A stretch of DNA of 64,000 nucleotides from NCBI RefSeq assembly GCF_002564025.1, contig NZ_PDJH01000001.1:1178001-1242000 (forward strand). The letters run 5' to 3'. Below, one piece after another: positions 11,936-21,034 of the stretch. The stretch is from Flavimobilis soli (GTDB taxonomy: Bacteria; Actinomycetota; Actinomycetes; Actinomycetales; Cellulomonadaceae). Made by a program: the position numbers and the translations under genes. Under the pieces are notes generated by a model that worked only from the letters and a program-made list of their open reading frames with translations, was not told the DNA's origin and ran no database searches. Each line of letters opens with the position of its first letter. Positions within the stretch are counted from its first letter, which is position 1.

Positions 11936-12625
11936 CTATCCGAAGAGGTTCTTGACGAGCGACACGAAGCCTGAGATGGCGCCGACGATGGTCTGCACCG
12001 AGTCGGTGAGCTTCGCCCCACCGTTCGCCTCGTGCAGGTCGTCCATCATGTCGATCGTCCTGACGAACTCGCCCATGGGCGTGACCGTCGTGGCAGAGCT
12101 CGCCTCGAGGGCGAGGTCGATCCTGCCCTCGGGCAGCAGATACGTGTCGACCGGGACCGTGAGCCCGTAGCTGAGCGACACGGCGAACTCGCCCTGGATG
12201 ATCCGCGAGCTGTAGTCGACCTGCGCCCCGCCCTCCCCGAGCCGGGGAGCGAGCCCGAAGATGCTCGCGTCCTGCGCGGACAGGAGCTTGTCGACGTTCT
12301 CCTTGACGGTCGCCGTGACGGCCTCGGTCCCTGTGCCCGCGGGTCCGTTGAACAGGAAGCGGTAGGGGTCGTTCTCGATCGAGCCAGGCACGAGCGTCGC
12401 CTGCCCGCCCTCGGTCGGGACCGTGATGTGGGGAAGCGTGGCCGACCCGATCTGGGCGCCGCCCAGCACGGCCGCGTCGAGGACGGCCGCCTCGACGCGG
12501 GCGCGCTGGTAGAAGGTGTCCCCCAAGAACATCACGACGACGAGCAGCATGAATACCACGGGGTACACGAACGCCGCTTCGACCACGACGAGACCGTCGC
12601 GGCCCCGCGGTCTCCGCCTCGTCAC
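11936..12625 (-). CDS. TadE-like pseudopilin
   Basis: Second minor pseudopilin, 229 residues. A basic start is followed by DGLVVVEAAFVYPVVFMLLV, the TadE signature with Glu after the processing site. The rest is a predicted extracytoplasmic domain (IGSATLPHITVPTEGG; DTYLLPEGRIDLAL). The GTG at 12625 is preferred because AGGAG lies six bases upstream; an ATG at 12676 would overlap the pilin gene by 26 bases without a good site. Gene order here is pilin, TadE, large DUF5702 protein, TadE, peptidase, in the direction of transcription. Confidence 0.87.
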   Translation of the reverse strand: MTRRRPRGRDGLVVVEAAFVYPVVFMLLVVVMFLGDTFYQRARVEAAVLDAAVLGGAQIGSATLPHITVPTEGGQATLVPGSIENDPYRFLFNGPAGTGTEAVTATVKENVDKLLSAQDASIFGLAPRLGEGGAQVDYSSRIIQGEFAVSLSYGLTVPVDTYLLPEGRIDLALEASSATTVTPMGEFVRTIDMMDDLHEANGGAKLTDSVQTIVGAISGFVSLVKNLFG

Positions 12626-12650
12626 CTGGTGCTCCTGTCGCGCGGGCTCG

Positions 12651-12872
12651 TCAGCCCATGTCGGTGCTGTTGCCATCCTCGACGCCCGAGCCGATCGTCT
12701 CGACCAGGCTGGAGATCCAGCCCTCGATCGCCTCGCGGAAGAAGAGGACCAGCGTCACCGCGATGACGATGAGGAGAACCGTCGCGACGATGTTCACCTC
12801 GCCCCGGTCGCTCTTGACGTTGTCACGGACCTGTGCGGACCAGGCCTGCGCGCGAGCAGCGAACGTGTACAT
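12651..12872 (-). CDS. Flp1-like type IVb pilin
   Basis: Short pilin of 73 residues and probably the major pilus subunit. A leader ends at SDRGEVNIVATVLLIVIAVT: a Gly precedes the mature Glu and a single long hydrophobic helix, as in Flp1-like pilins. The tail is short and Gly/Ser/Asp-rich. An AAGGGG site lies six bases before the ATG. As the first gene of the minus-strand operon it would be the most highly expressed. It is separated from lipoprotein B (also minus strand) by about 110 bases, which should carry the operon promoter or a read-through junction. Confidence 0.87.
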   Translation of the reverse strand: MYTFAARAQAWSAQVRDNVKSDRGEVNIVATVLLIVIAVTLVLFFREAIEGWISSLVETIGSGVEDGNSTDMG

Positions 12873-12979
12873 GTGGTTCCCCTTGTGATGTATGTCGTGA
12901 AGCGGTGGGCCCGGCCGGGCCCTGGTCGGGTGCGCGCCACACTTGCCCGCTGGTTGGCGGGTGGCGGCGAGATCTGTGG

Positions 12980-13879
12980 TCAGTCCTCGAGGAACGCGGG
13001 TTCGAACCTCACCACGCGGTACTCGGCGACGTCCTCCGTCGCGCTGAGCCCCTGGTAGGCGTAGGAGGGGAACTCGGGGTCCTTCTCGTAGTCATACCGA
13101 GCCGCGATGGTGGCGGGGATCTCGTACGTGGTGGTCTCGCCGACCTCGATCGCCTCGAGGGCCCACGCAGAGAAGTGCGCGACGACTGCTCCGGACGCGT
13201 CGACCCCCTGGATGTACACGTCGTCCTGCGGGGTGAGCCCGTACGGTGCCGGGACGCCGTCTCGGACGGCCTTCTTCGTGATGGTCACCGGGAGCACGGC
13301 GTCGGCGCCCTCACCCGAGACCGCCCCGAACTCGACGTCGGCGTCGTAGTAGTCGTACACCGGCCAGGTGGCGACCTCCTGAACGGCGATCGTGAGCTGC
13401 TCGACCGGCTGCCCACCCTCGGTGTCCCCGTCGAACTCGACGACATCGTCGAGGTTGAACAGCTGGACGTTCGCCGTGGCTCCGGGCTCGAGGACGACGT
13501 CCGCGGTGTCCACCTCGTAGGCGCCGCCGTCACCCTCGACGGTCACGAACGCCTTCACGCGGCAGGTCGCGGTCCCGGGGTTCGTGACGGTCACCGGGAC
13601 GTAGCGCCGCCAGCTCGTGCCGGCAGCCTCGCTCATCTCGTCCTGCACCGCGACGATCTCGCCCGCGGTCGCGAAGCTCGCCGGGTCCGCCACCGTCTCC
13701 TCCGCGCAGAGCGCGGGGCCTTGCGGGGTCTCGGCCGGGTCGGTCGTCGTCGACGACGCTCCAGTCGTCCCGGGGGCCGGGGTCTCAGGGTCGTCGCTGC
13801 AGCCCGCGAGCAGCAAGACGAGCACGCTGCCCGCCATGACGCCGCGGCACAACCGGCTCTTCGTCATCTCGGTCGTCAC
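12980..13879 (-). CDS. Secreted lipoprotein, paralogue B
   Basis: Lipoprotein of 299 residues with signal VLVLLLAGC (Cys about residue 27) and a Thr/Pro-rich linker. It shares the family layout of paralogues A and C: an EMSEAAGTSWRRYVPVTVTN segment, a region equivalent to their DVPC Cys (here GTATCRVKAFVTVEG), and VDASGAVVAHFSAWALEAIE. The GTG start has AAAGG seven bases upstream. It lies upstream of the pilin and is divergent from tadZ, so it may be the first gene of the minus-strand pilus operon. Function is unknown; association with the pilus is inferred from the location of all three copies. Confidence 0.85.
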   Translation of the reverse strand: MTTEMTKSRLCRGVMAGSVLVLLLAGCSDDPETPAPGTTGASSTTTDPAETPQGPALCAEETVADPASFATAGEIVAVQDEMSEAAGTSWRRYVPVTVTNPGTATCRVKAFVTVEGDGGAYEVDTADVVLEPGATANVQLFNLDDVVEFDGDTEGGQPVEQLTIAVQEVATWPVYDYYDADVEFGAVSGEGADAVLPVTITKKAVRDGVPAPYGLTPQDDVYIQGVDASGAVVAHFSAWALEAIEVGETTTYEIPATIAARYDYEKDPEFPSYAYQGLSATEDVAEYRVVRFEPAFLED

Positions 13880-14077
13880 AGAGGAACCTTTCGAATCGAC
13901 TGCCCAGGATGGCAGGCAGACGCGACGGTATCGGCAAGCGGAGGACCTCGCAATCGGAACGGCAATCCGCCCGGTCAGGGGCGTGTCCGCAGCTCCCCAG
14001 GCGCGGCGGGAGCCCTGCCGCTAGGCTTGCGCCGCGACTTGAGCGTCGCCCTTACCGCCACCCCAGGGACAGGACAC

Positions 14078-15169
14078 ATGCGCATCCAGCTGGTCGTGCT
14101 CGATCCGGATCAGGACTACCTCGAACGTCTCGCCCCCCGCCTGATGAACGCCTATCCCGGGCGGATCGACGTGCACGGCTTCACGTCCCGCGAGCAGGCG
14201 CTCCGGTTCGCGCCCGAGGTCCGCGCACACGTGTTCCTCGCCGATGCCGCGATGGGCGTGACGGCGGACATGCTCCCTCCGCGCTGCTCGCTGGGATGGC
14301 TCGTCGACTCCCCTGCGGTCGCGACCGTCGACGGCGTCGCGGCCGTGCCGCGTTTCACCCGCCTCGACGAGCTGTTCCGGAACGTCGTCCAGCTCATGGA
14401 CACGGCAGAGGCCTCGGTCGAGCTCCGCCGCAGCCACAGCATCGGTTCCACCCAGCTCGTCACGGTGACGTCGCCGGCGGGCGGCGTCGGGACGTCGACG
14501 GTCGCTCTCACGCTCGCGCGGACGCTCGCGATGGCGGGCGACGGCCGACGGGTCCTGTACGTCGACCTCTCCGCGACCGCGGAGGTGTCGCACGTCGTCG
14601 GCGTCCCCGCGGGGGACGGGCCCACGTTCAGCGACGTCGTCTACGCCGTCAAGCGACGACGCGGCAACCTCCAGCTCCAGCTCGCCACCCTCGTGAAGCA
14701 GGACGCCTACGGCGTCCACTTCTTCCCGACGCCGAACGACCCAGCTGACGTCCTCGACCTGGACGCCGACGACGTCGCCGTCCTGCTCGACGCGCTCCTG
14801 CCGTCCGAGTCGTTCGACATCGTCGTCCTCGACGTCGGCTTCGAGGCCGCCCGACGCCTGTGGGCGCATGTCGAGCGCTCGAGCCGCCTCGTCCTCGTGA
14901 CCGACGGCCGGCCGACGGCGAACCTCAAGGTCCGCCACGCCGCGCGTCTCCTCGAGCGTGTCGACCAGGAGCACGAGACGAGCGTGCTGGCCCGCTCCGT
15001 CGTCGTCTACAACCGCGCGAGCGCGACGCGCTCGGAGATCGACGGTGAGAGCCCGCTGCCGCCCGTCGCGGTCGTCTCGCGGTTCGAGGGTGCCAGCGAG
15101 AACGAGGTGCTCGAGCACGCGTACGCGTCGGGCGCCCTCGGCCCGCTCGTCACGGCCGTCTCCGCATGA
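14078..15169 (+). CDS. tadZ: TadZ/CpaE-like pilus localisation ATPase
   Basis: Protein of 363 residues with an atypical receiver-like N-terminus (VVLDPDQDYLERLAPRL) and a ParA/MinD-like ATPase domain (about 120-350). The phosphate loop reads SPAGGVGTSTVALTLAR. It lacks the Lys that precedes GGVG in canonical ParA proteins, a known variation in TadZ. TadZ localises at the pole and helps place the Tad machine. The first gene of the plus-strand operon, it diverges from lipoprotein B. Its stop overlaps the tadA start (ATGA), so the two are co-translated. Confidence 0.88.
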   Translation: MRIQLVVLDPDQDYLERLAPRLMNAYPGRIDVHGFTSREQALRFAPEVRAHVFLADAAMGVTADMLPPRCSLGWLVDSPAVATVDGVAAVPRFTRLDELFRNVVQLMDTAEASVELRRSHSIGSTQLVTVTSPAGGVGTSTVALTLARTLAMAGDGRRVLYVDLSATAEVSHVVGVPAGDGPTFSDVVYAVKRRRGNLQLQLATLVKQDAYGVHFFPTPNDPADVLDLDADDVAVLLDALLPSESFDIVVLDVGFEAARRLWAHVERSSRLVLVTDGRPTANLKVRHAARLLERVDQEHETSVLARSVVVYNRASATRSEIDGESPLPPVAVVSRFEGASENEVLEHAYASGALGPLVTAVSA

Positions 15170-16404
15170 CGAACGACGAGCTGCGCACGATCGCGGACCA
15201 GCTGCGTGCCCAGGTGCTCCTCGACCCCGAGCTCGTCCGGCTGGACGACGACGCGCTCGAGGAGCACATCCGACAGCTGCTCGAGTCCCGGACCGCCGAC
15301 CGGTACCTCTCGATCACCGACAAGGTGACCGTCGTCCAGCAGGTCTACGGCTCGATCCGCGGCCTCGGGCTCCTCGACAGCCTCCTGACGGACGAGTCCG
15401 TGACCGAGGTGATGGTCAACGGGCCCGACAACGTCTTCGTCGAGCGGTACGGGCGCGTCGAACGCATACCCGGCGGCTTCGAGAGCGCCCGCCGCCTCGA
15501 GGACATCATCCAGCGCATCGTGGGACTCGCCGGCCGGGAGGTGAACCAGGCCAACCCCATCGTCGACACCCGTCTGGCGGACGGCTCCCGCGTCAACGTG
15601 GTGCTCCCTCCCGTCGCGCTCGACGGCCCTACCGTGACGATCCGAAAGTTCTCGCGGGACCCGATGACCATCAGACGGCTCATCGGCTACGGGTCGATCA
15701 CCGAGGAGGTCGCGGACTTCCTGCGGCTGCTCGTCCGGGCGCGCTACAACATCTTCATCTCCGGCGGGACCGGCTCCGGGAAGACGACCTTCCTCAACGC
15801 GCTGAGCAACTTCATCGGCGCCGACGAGCGCATCATCACGATCGAGGACTCGGCCGAGCTCCAGATCGACAACGTCACCAACCTCGTGCGGCTCGAGACC
15901 CGCAACGCGAACGTCGCGGGCACCGGCGAGATCACGATCCGCGACCTGATCCGATCCTCGCTCCGCATGCGGCCCGAGCGGATCGTCGTCGGCGAGGTCC
16001 GTGGCGCCGAGGCGCTCGACATGCTCCAGGCGATGAACACGGGTCACGACGGGTCGCTCTCGACCGGCCACGCGAACTCGACCGCCGACATGCTCAGCCG
16101 CCTCGAGACGATGGTCCTGCAGGCGTCCGCCACCCTCCCGCTCGAGGCCATCCGCCAGCAGATCGCGTCGGCGCTCGACATCGTGATCCACCTGTCGCGG
16201 CTGCGCGACCACTCGCGCCGCACGATGGAGATCAGCGAGGTCCTCGGCTACGAGGACGGGCACGTCGTGCTCAACCCGCTGTTCGAGTTCCGCGAGGACG
16301 CCTCCAGCACCCAGCAGAGCGTCTCCGGGCGCCTCGAGCGCACCGACAACGAGTTCCACGGGTCTGCCAAGCTGCGCCTGGCCGGCTTCCAGACGGACAT
16401 CTGA
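15166..16404 (+). CDS. tadA: TadA/CpaF secretion ATPase
   Basis: Hexameric ATPase of 412 residues that powers Flp pilus assembly. All the family boxes are present: Walker [15 protein letters not shown], Asp box [10 protein letters not shown], Walker [20 protein letters not shown], and His box [15 protein letters not shown]. The N-terminal domain includes [20 protein letters not shown], typical of CpaF. Length is normal. It overlaps tadZ and is followed ten bases later by tadB. Confidence 0.96.
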   Translation: MTNDELRTIADQLRAQVLLDPELVRLDDDALEEHIRQLLESRTADRYLSITDKVTVVQQVYGSIRGLGLLDSLLTDESVTEVMVNGPDNVFVERYGRVERIPGGFESARRLEDIIQRIVGLAGREVNQANPIVDTRLADGSRVNVVLPPVALDGPTVTIRKFSRDPMTIRRLIGYGSITEEVADFLRLLVRARYNIFISGGTGSGKTTFLNALSNFIGADERIITIEDSAELQIDNVTNLVRLETRNANVAGTGEITIRDLIRSSLRMRPERIVVGEVRGAEALDMLQAMNTGHDGSLSTGHANSTADMLSRLETMVLQASATLPLEAIRQQIASALDIVIHLSRLRDHSRRTMEISEVLGYEDGHVVLNPLFEFREDASSTQQSVSGRLERTDNEFHGSAKLRLAGFQTDI

Positions 16405-16414
16405 GACGAGGACC

Positions 16415-17260
16415 ATGGCAACGAAGCAACCCCGCCGGCCGCAGTACCGGCCGTCCCTCATCAACGTGCCCGCGTACGACTACGGCGTCTACCACTTCTC
16501 GTTCGTCGAGCGCCTTGCCTACGCGGCGCTCGCCGCGGTGGTCGCGGGCTTCGTGGGCTACCTGTTCTTCGGCGGCCTCGCCCAGGTCGACGGCGAGCCG
16601 ACGACGGCGACGCACGTCCTCGACGCGATCGTGATCGTGGTGCCCGCGTTCTTCGGCGCGCGGGCGTTCCTCCGTATCCGCGCGGAGCAGCTGCGACGGG
16701 CAAAGCTCCAGGTGCTGCAGACCCAGTTCCGGGACATGCTCGACAGCCTGGTCGGCTCGCTCAGCGCGGGCGGCACGGTCATCCAGGGGTTCCAGCTCGC
16801 CCGCGACGACCTCGAGCGGCAGCACTCCCCCAACGCGCCGATCGTCCAGGAGCTCAACCTCCTCATCGCGGGGTTCCACAACAACATCCGGATCGAGGAC
16901 ATGCTGCACGACCTCGGCGAGCGCAGCGCGCACCCGGACATCGAGTCGTTCGCGAACGTCTTCAAGATCGCCTACCTCAGGGGTGCGGACATGAAGCTGG
17001 CGGTGACGAACTGCCACCAGGTCCTCTCCGAGAAGATGCAGATCGGTGCTGACATCGAAACGGGCCTCGCCGCCAGCAAGAACGAGGCCTTCATCATGGT
17101 GGTCATCCCGGTGATCCTCGTCGCGCTCCTCAAGAGCGGCGGTGGCACCTTCGCGGAAGGCCTGCGCTCCCCGGTGGGCGTCCTGTGCACCGCCGTGGCC
17201 GTGGCGATGTTCATCGGTGCCTTCGCCCTCGCCCGCCGCATCATGACGATCAGGATCTGA
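16415..17260 (+). CDS. tadB: TadB-like inner-membrane platform protein
   Basis: Membrane protein of 281 residues with a T2SSF (GspF-like) core. N-terminal helices (YAALAAVVAGFVGYLFFGGL; DAIVIVVPAFFGARAF) and C-terminal helices (FIMVVVIPVILVALL; VAVAMFIGAFALARRI) flank a cytoplasmic helical region (LGERSAHPDIESFANVFKIA). With TadC it forms the platform turned by TadA. It stands between tadA and tadC, with short gaps on each side. Confidence 0.93.
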   Translation: MATKQPRRPQYRPSLINVPAYDYGVYHFSFVERLAYAALAAVVAGFVGYLFFGGLAQVDGEPTTATHVLDAIVIVVPAFFGARAFLRIRAEQLRRAKLQVLQTQFRDMLDSLVGSLSAGGTVIQGFQLARDDLERQHSPNAPIVQELNLLIAGFHNNIRIEDMLHDLGERSAHPDIESFANVFKIAYLRGADMKLAVTNCHQVLSEKMQIGADIETGLAASKNEAFIMVVIPVILVALLKSGGGTFAEGLRSPVGVLCTAVAVAMFIGAFALARRIMTIRI

Positions 17261-17264
17261 GCCG

Positions 17265-18137
17265 ATGATCCTCACCCCGACCCAGATCGTCGTCATGGGG
17301 ACCGGCACCGTCCTGCTGGCCCTGTGGATCACGCTGTTCGTCACCGGCCGACGTCATGCCCACCTGTTCGAGGGGCTCGATCCGAAGGCCTACCCGTTCC
17401 GCGAGCTCTACCCGATCGGGTACGAGCTCCTCGAGCGCGTCGGCTACGGCTACCGCACGCGACCGGACGTCCAGCTGCGCCAGCTCATGGAGATCATCTT
17501 CGGCGCGCGCTATGCGGAGTTCTACCTTCGGACCGTGCGCGCCCAGCAGGTCGTCACGGCCCTCACGGGCACGATCGTCGCGATCGGGATCTACGGCCTG
17601 ACCAACGACGTCCAGATCCTCGGCCTGCTCCTCGTCTGCGCCTTCCTCGCCGCCTACTACTTCTCGGAGCGGCTCAAGACGCAGGTGCGCGAGCGCAACG
17701 CCGAGATGATCCGCGACTTCAGCGAGGTCGTCTCGACGCTCGCCCTCCTGACGAGCGCAGGGCTCATCCTGCGTGAGGCATGGTTCCAGACCAGCCGCGG
17801 CGGCGACTCCGCGATCTACGCCGAGATGCGTCGCTCGGTCGAGCAGATGGAGAACGGCGAGTCTGACATCGTCGCGATCCAGGAGTTCGGCGCGCGCAGC
17901 ACGCTTCCCGAGGTCAAGAAGCTCGCAGCCCTGCTCGTCCAGAGCATCCAGCGCGGCGGCGCCGACCTGCCCGCGATGCTGACCCTGCAGAGCTCGGAGG
18001 CGTGGCAGGCCAAGAAGCAGATCGTCCAGCGCCAGTCCAACAAGGCGGGCACGAAGCTGCTCATGCCGATGATGCTGATGTTCGGCGGCATCCTGCTCAT
18101 GGTCCTCGTCCCGATGTTCACCGGCATCGGGTTCTGA
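17265..18137 (+). CDS. tadC: TadC-like inner-membrane platform protein
   Basis: Membrane protein of 290 residues with the T2SSF fold and partner of TadB. Helices are visible at the N-terminus (VVMGTGTVLLALWITLFV), in the middle (VVTALTGTIVAIGIYGL; ILGLLLVCAFLAAYYF) and at the end (LLMPMMLMFGGILLMVLVPM). The cytoplasmic loop has the family pattern STLPEVKKLAALLVQSIQRG. The last 117 bases are duplicated at 18655-18771 as the tail of a mosaic pseudogene. Confidence 0.93.
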   Translation: MILTPTQIVVMGTGTVLLALWITLFVTGRRHAHLFEGLDPKAYPFRELYPIGYELLERVGYGYRTRPDVQLRQLMEIIFGARYAEFYLRTVRAQQVVTALTGTIVAIGIYGLTNDVQILGLLLVCAFLAAYYFSERLKTQVRERNAEMIRDFSEVVSTLALLTSAGLILREAWFQTSRGGDSAIYAEMRRSVEQMENGESDIVAIQEFGARSTLPEVKKLAALLVQSIQRGGADLPAMLTLQSSEAWQAKKQIVQRQSNKAGTKLLMPMMLMFGGILLMVLVPMFTGIGF

Positions 18138-18215
18138 CCAGCACCCGCACGACGACCAGCACAGCGCCCGGCGACCAGCCCAGCGGTGAAACGACCACCG
18201 GAGGAGAGCGAGACG

Positions 18216-18771
18216 ATGAGCACTGACGACAGCTTCCCGGGAGCGTTGGCTCTCGCGTGCCCGACCTGCGAGTCACAGCAGCGCTACGCACCTGGCACGT
18301 CCACGCTGACGTGCACCGCCTCCGGGGCTGGCACCGCGGTCTACGCGCAGAGCAGCGCCGCACTCGTCGAGCATCCGCTTGGGTCACGAGCCACCACCTC
18401 AGCATCGACGAGCTCACGACCATCAACGCGGCAGAGTCCTTCACGAGCACGTACCTGCCGCTGTGGAGCTTCTCCGCGACGGCAACCACCACGTACGAGG
18501 GACGGCGCGGGGACCGCGAGCCTGTCCTTCTCCCTGGCGACCGCGTCGAGCTGCACACCGAGTGTCAGGCGAGTTCCCGGTTGGCGGCGGCAAGCTCGCA
18601 CGGCTCCTGCTGACGTGCCTGGGGAAGCTCGCCCTGGTCGTCGTCGGGCTCGCAATCGTCCAGCGCCAGAGCAACAAGGCGGGCGCGAAGCTCCTCATGC
18701 CCATGCTGCTGATGTTCGCCGGGATCCTCATCCTCGTGATCGTCCCGATGTTCGTCTCCATGGGAGTCTGA
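18216..18771 (+). pseudogene. Mosaic pseudogene: zinc-ribbon gene fragments joined to a tadC 3' end
   Basis: It starts with a good GAGGAGA site and ATG, then ALACPTCESQQRYAPGTSTL, which matches the N-terminus of the zinc-ribbon gene at 19921. Around 18376 about 230 bases present in that gene are missing and the frame shifts. The bases to about 18568 match the gene's middle part (SHRLGIDELTTINAAESFTS in the intact copy). A second large deletion then joins to sequence matching its 3' membrane helix (18569-18654). The last 117 bases (18655-18771) match the 3' end of tadC. No single frame spans the pieces. It appears to be a relic of duplication and recombination in the cluster. A short peptide could still be made from the ATG. 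Confidence 0.85.
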
Positions 18772-18847
18772 GGACGCCCCCGCCCTCATCCGAAGCGCCA
18801 GCCCGTCGGGCGCACCTGTCCGCACAACCTCACCAGGAGCCAGGATC

Positions 18848-19921
18848 ATGACCTCTCACGACGCCAGCCGCGAGCCGACGGGCCACCTCACGACGCGCTG
18901 CCCCGCGTGCAGCGCCCAGCTCGCGTACGTCCCCGGAACCGCCTCGATGCGATGCGGAAGCTGCGGCACCGAGGTGACGTTCACCCAGGGCGCCGCGAGC
19001 ACGGGCACCGGCCAGGCCTACGACAGCTGGGCGACCCAGGATGCCGCCCGTGTGGGGGGCACCTCGGTCACCATGCGGTGCGAGGGGTGCGGGGCCGTCA
19101 CCGAGAACGACTCGATGTCCACGACGTGCCAGTTCTGCGCATCGCACCTCGTCGCGCTCACCGGCGCCCCCGGCATGGTTGCTCCCGACGCCGTGCTTCC
19201 CTTCGCAGTCACCCCTGCGGCTGCACGCGAGAAGTTCCGCGCGTGGATCAACCACCAGTTCTTCGGGGTCAAGGCCCTCAAGAACATCAACGCGGAAGAG
19301 TCGCTCGTCGGGACCTACCTCCCCTACTGGAGCGTCAGCGCGACGACCGAGTCGTACTTCGAGGGTCAGCGTGGGGTCGACCACGAGGAGGAACGCTCCA
19401 ACGGCGTCAAGGAGACCGTCACGCACTGGTACCCGCGGTCAGGCAGCGTGTCGGGAACGTACGAGGACACCTTCGTGCCGGGCAAGGAGGTCGACCTCAA
19501 CCTCGCCGTGGCGATCGGCGGGCTCAAGATGAAGGACTTCGTCGCGTACCGCCCCGAGTACCTCGCCGGCTTCTCGACGGCACGCTACGACATCGACCCT
19601 GCGAACGCGGTCGAGAGCGCCAAGAGCAAGATCGTCAACCAGATCCGCGGCCGCGTCAACAGCGCGATCGGGGGCGACCACCAGAAGATCGAGAACATCC
19701 AGACGGCGTACTCCGACGTCTCGTTCCGGCTCGTCCTCGTCCCTGTCTGGATGGCGACGTTCGTCTTCGGCGGGAAGCGGTGGCCCATCCTGATCAGTGG
19801 TCGCACGGGTTCCGTCTACGGCAAGGTGCCCGTCAACCGGTTCAAGATGTTCGTCACGACGGCCGCGATGTTCGCCGTCGTCGTCGGCGGCGTCCTGCTC
19901 GCCATGAAGCTGTTCTCCTGA
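18848..19921 (+). CDS. Zinc-ribbon membrane protein 1
   Basis: Protein of 357 residues with two N-terminal zinc-ribbon-like knuckles (CPACSAQL and CGSCGTEV; then CEGCGAVT and CQFCASHL). A central beta-rich region contains INAEESLVGTYLPYWSVSAT and VAYRPEYLAGFSTARYDID. A C-terminal membrane helix follows (FVTTAAMFAVVVGGVLLAM). Most of the protein is probably cytoplasmic and tail-anchored. It is paralogous to the next gene, whose start overlaps its stop (TGATG). Function is unknown. Position directly after tadC suggests a link with the Tad system or its membrane quality control, which is inference. Confidence 0.87.
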   Translation: MTSHDASREPTGHLTTRCPACSAQLAYVPGTASMRCGSCGTEVTFTQGAASTGTGQAYDSWATQDAARVGGTSVTMRCEGCGAVTENDSMSTTCQFCASHLVALTGAPGMVAPDAVLPFAVTPAAAREKFRAWINHQFFGVKALKNINAEESLVGTYLPYWSVSATTESYFEGQRGVDHEEERSNGVKETVTHWYPRSGSVSGTYEDTFVPGKEVDLNLAVAIGGLKMKDFVAYRPEYLAGFSTARYDIDPANAVESAKSKIVNQIRGRVNSAIGGDHQKIENIQTAYSDVSFRLVLVPVWMATFVFGGKRWPILISGRTGSVYGKVPVNRFKMFVTTAAMFAVVVGGVLLAMKLFS

Positions 19922-21012
19922 TGACCGTCACCCCGGGCGGCAGCGACCGCGAGGCCCTCATGCTCGCCTGCCCCGCGTGCGGGTCCCAGCAACGTCACGA
20001 GCCGGGCACGAAGTCGCTCGCGTGCACCGCGTGCGGTGCACGCACTGCGATCCTCGAGCGGACCGGCGCCACCCTCGTCGAGCAGCCCTATGACGACTGG
20101 GTGCACGGCAACACCGGGCGTCAGGTCGCCAGCCTCGGCGGGGTCGTCATGAGATGCGAGGGCTGCCACGCGACAACCGAGATGGCCGAGCTCGCGAGCG
20201 TGTGCCAGTTCTGCCGCGGGCACCTCGTGCAGGTCACGTCGCCCGACGGTGTCGTGCCACCGTCCGGCGTGCTGCCGTTCCTGCTCGACCGGCGCCAGGC
20301 GACCGACGCCTTCACCGCCTGGGTCACGAGCCACCGCCTCGGCATCGACGAGCTCACGACGATCAACGCGGCAGAGTCATTCACGAGCACGTACCTGCCG
20401 GTGTGGAGCTTCTCCGCGACGGCGACCACCACGTACGAGGGACGGCGTGGGGACCGCAAGCCGGTCAGGCTCCCCGACGACCGCGTGGAGATGCACACCG
20501 AGTGGCAGGACGCTGCCGGCACGGTGACGACCCGGATCGACAGCCAGGTCGTCGAGGGTCGCAAGGTCTCCGTGGTCCAAGACCGGCTCGTGCGGAACCT
20601 CAGCCTCGAGGGGACCGTCCCGTTCCAGCCCGAGTACCTCGCCGGGCACACGGCGACGCGCTACGACCGCGACCCTGCCTCCGCGTTCGAGGAGGTGCGT
20701 CGAGCGGCCGAGAAGAAGCGCATCCCGAAAGACGTCCGCGACCACATCGGCGGTGACCGGACGGAGGTGCGCTCGGCGCTCACCGGCTACTCGGACGTGC
20801 GGTTCGCGCTCATCCTCGCTCCCCTGTGGGTCCTCACGTACATCGCTGCGGGCAAGACGTGGCAGGTGCTCGTCGACGGCCGCACGGGCGAGGTGGCGGG
20901 CGAGTTCCCGGTCGACGGCGGCAAGCTCGCGCGGCTCCTCCTCACATGGCTGGGAAAGCTCGCCCTGGTCGTCGTCGGGCTCGCAGCGGTCGTGTACTTC
21001 TTCAACCGCTGA
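19921..21012 (+). CDS. Zinc-ribbon membrane protein 2
   Basis: Protein of 363 residues, paralogue of the preceding gene. Four Cys pairs lie in the first 105 residues (CPACGSQ, CTACGARTA, CEGCHATT, CQFCRGHL). The shared core includes INAAESFTSTYLPVWSFSAT and FQPEYLAGHTATRYDRDP. A C-terminal membrane helix follows (LGKLALVVVGLAAVVYFF). It ends the plus-strand operon and converges on lipoprotein C. Pieces of a third member of this family survive at 18216-18654. Function is unknown. Confidence 0.87.
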   Translation: MTVTPGGSDREALMLACPACGSQQRHEPGTKSLACTACGARTAILERTGATLVEQPYDDWVHGNTGRQVASLGGVVMRCEGCHATTEMAELASVCQFCRGHLVQVTSPDGVVPPSGVLPFLLDRRQATDAFTAWVTSHRLGIDELTTINAAESFTSTYLPVWSFSATATTTYEGRRGDRKPVRLPDDRVEMHTEWQDAAGTVTTRIDSQVVEGRKVSVVQDRLVRNLSLEGTVPFQPEYLAGHTATRYDRDPASAFEEVRRAAEKKRIPKDVRDHIGGDRTEVRSALTGYSDVRFALILAPLWVLTYIAAGKTWQVLVDGRTGEVAGEFPVDGGKLARLLLTWLGKLALVVVGLAAVVYFFNR

Positions 21013-21034
21013 CTCCCGGTCCGCTCCGGCGCCG

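Noticed and set aside
18379..18771. Small membrane protein ending like TadC
   Set aside because: The first two thirds of this frame are out of frame with their homologue; only the tail is TadC-like. It is part of the mosaic pseudogene.
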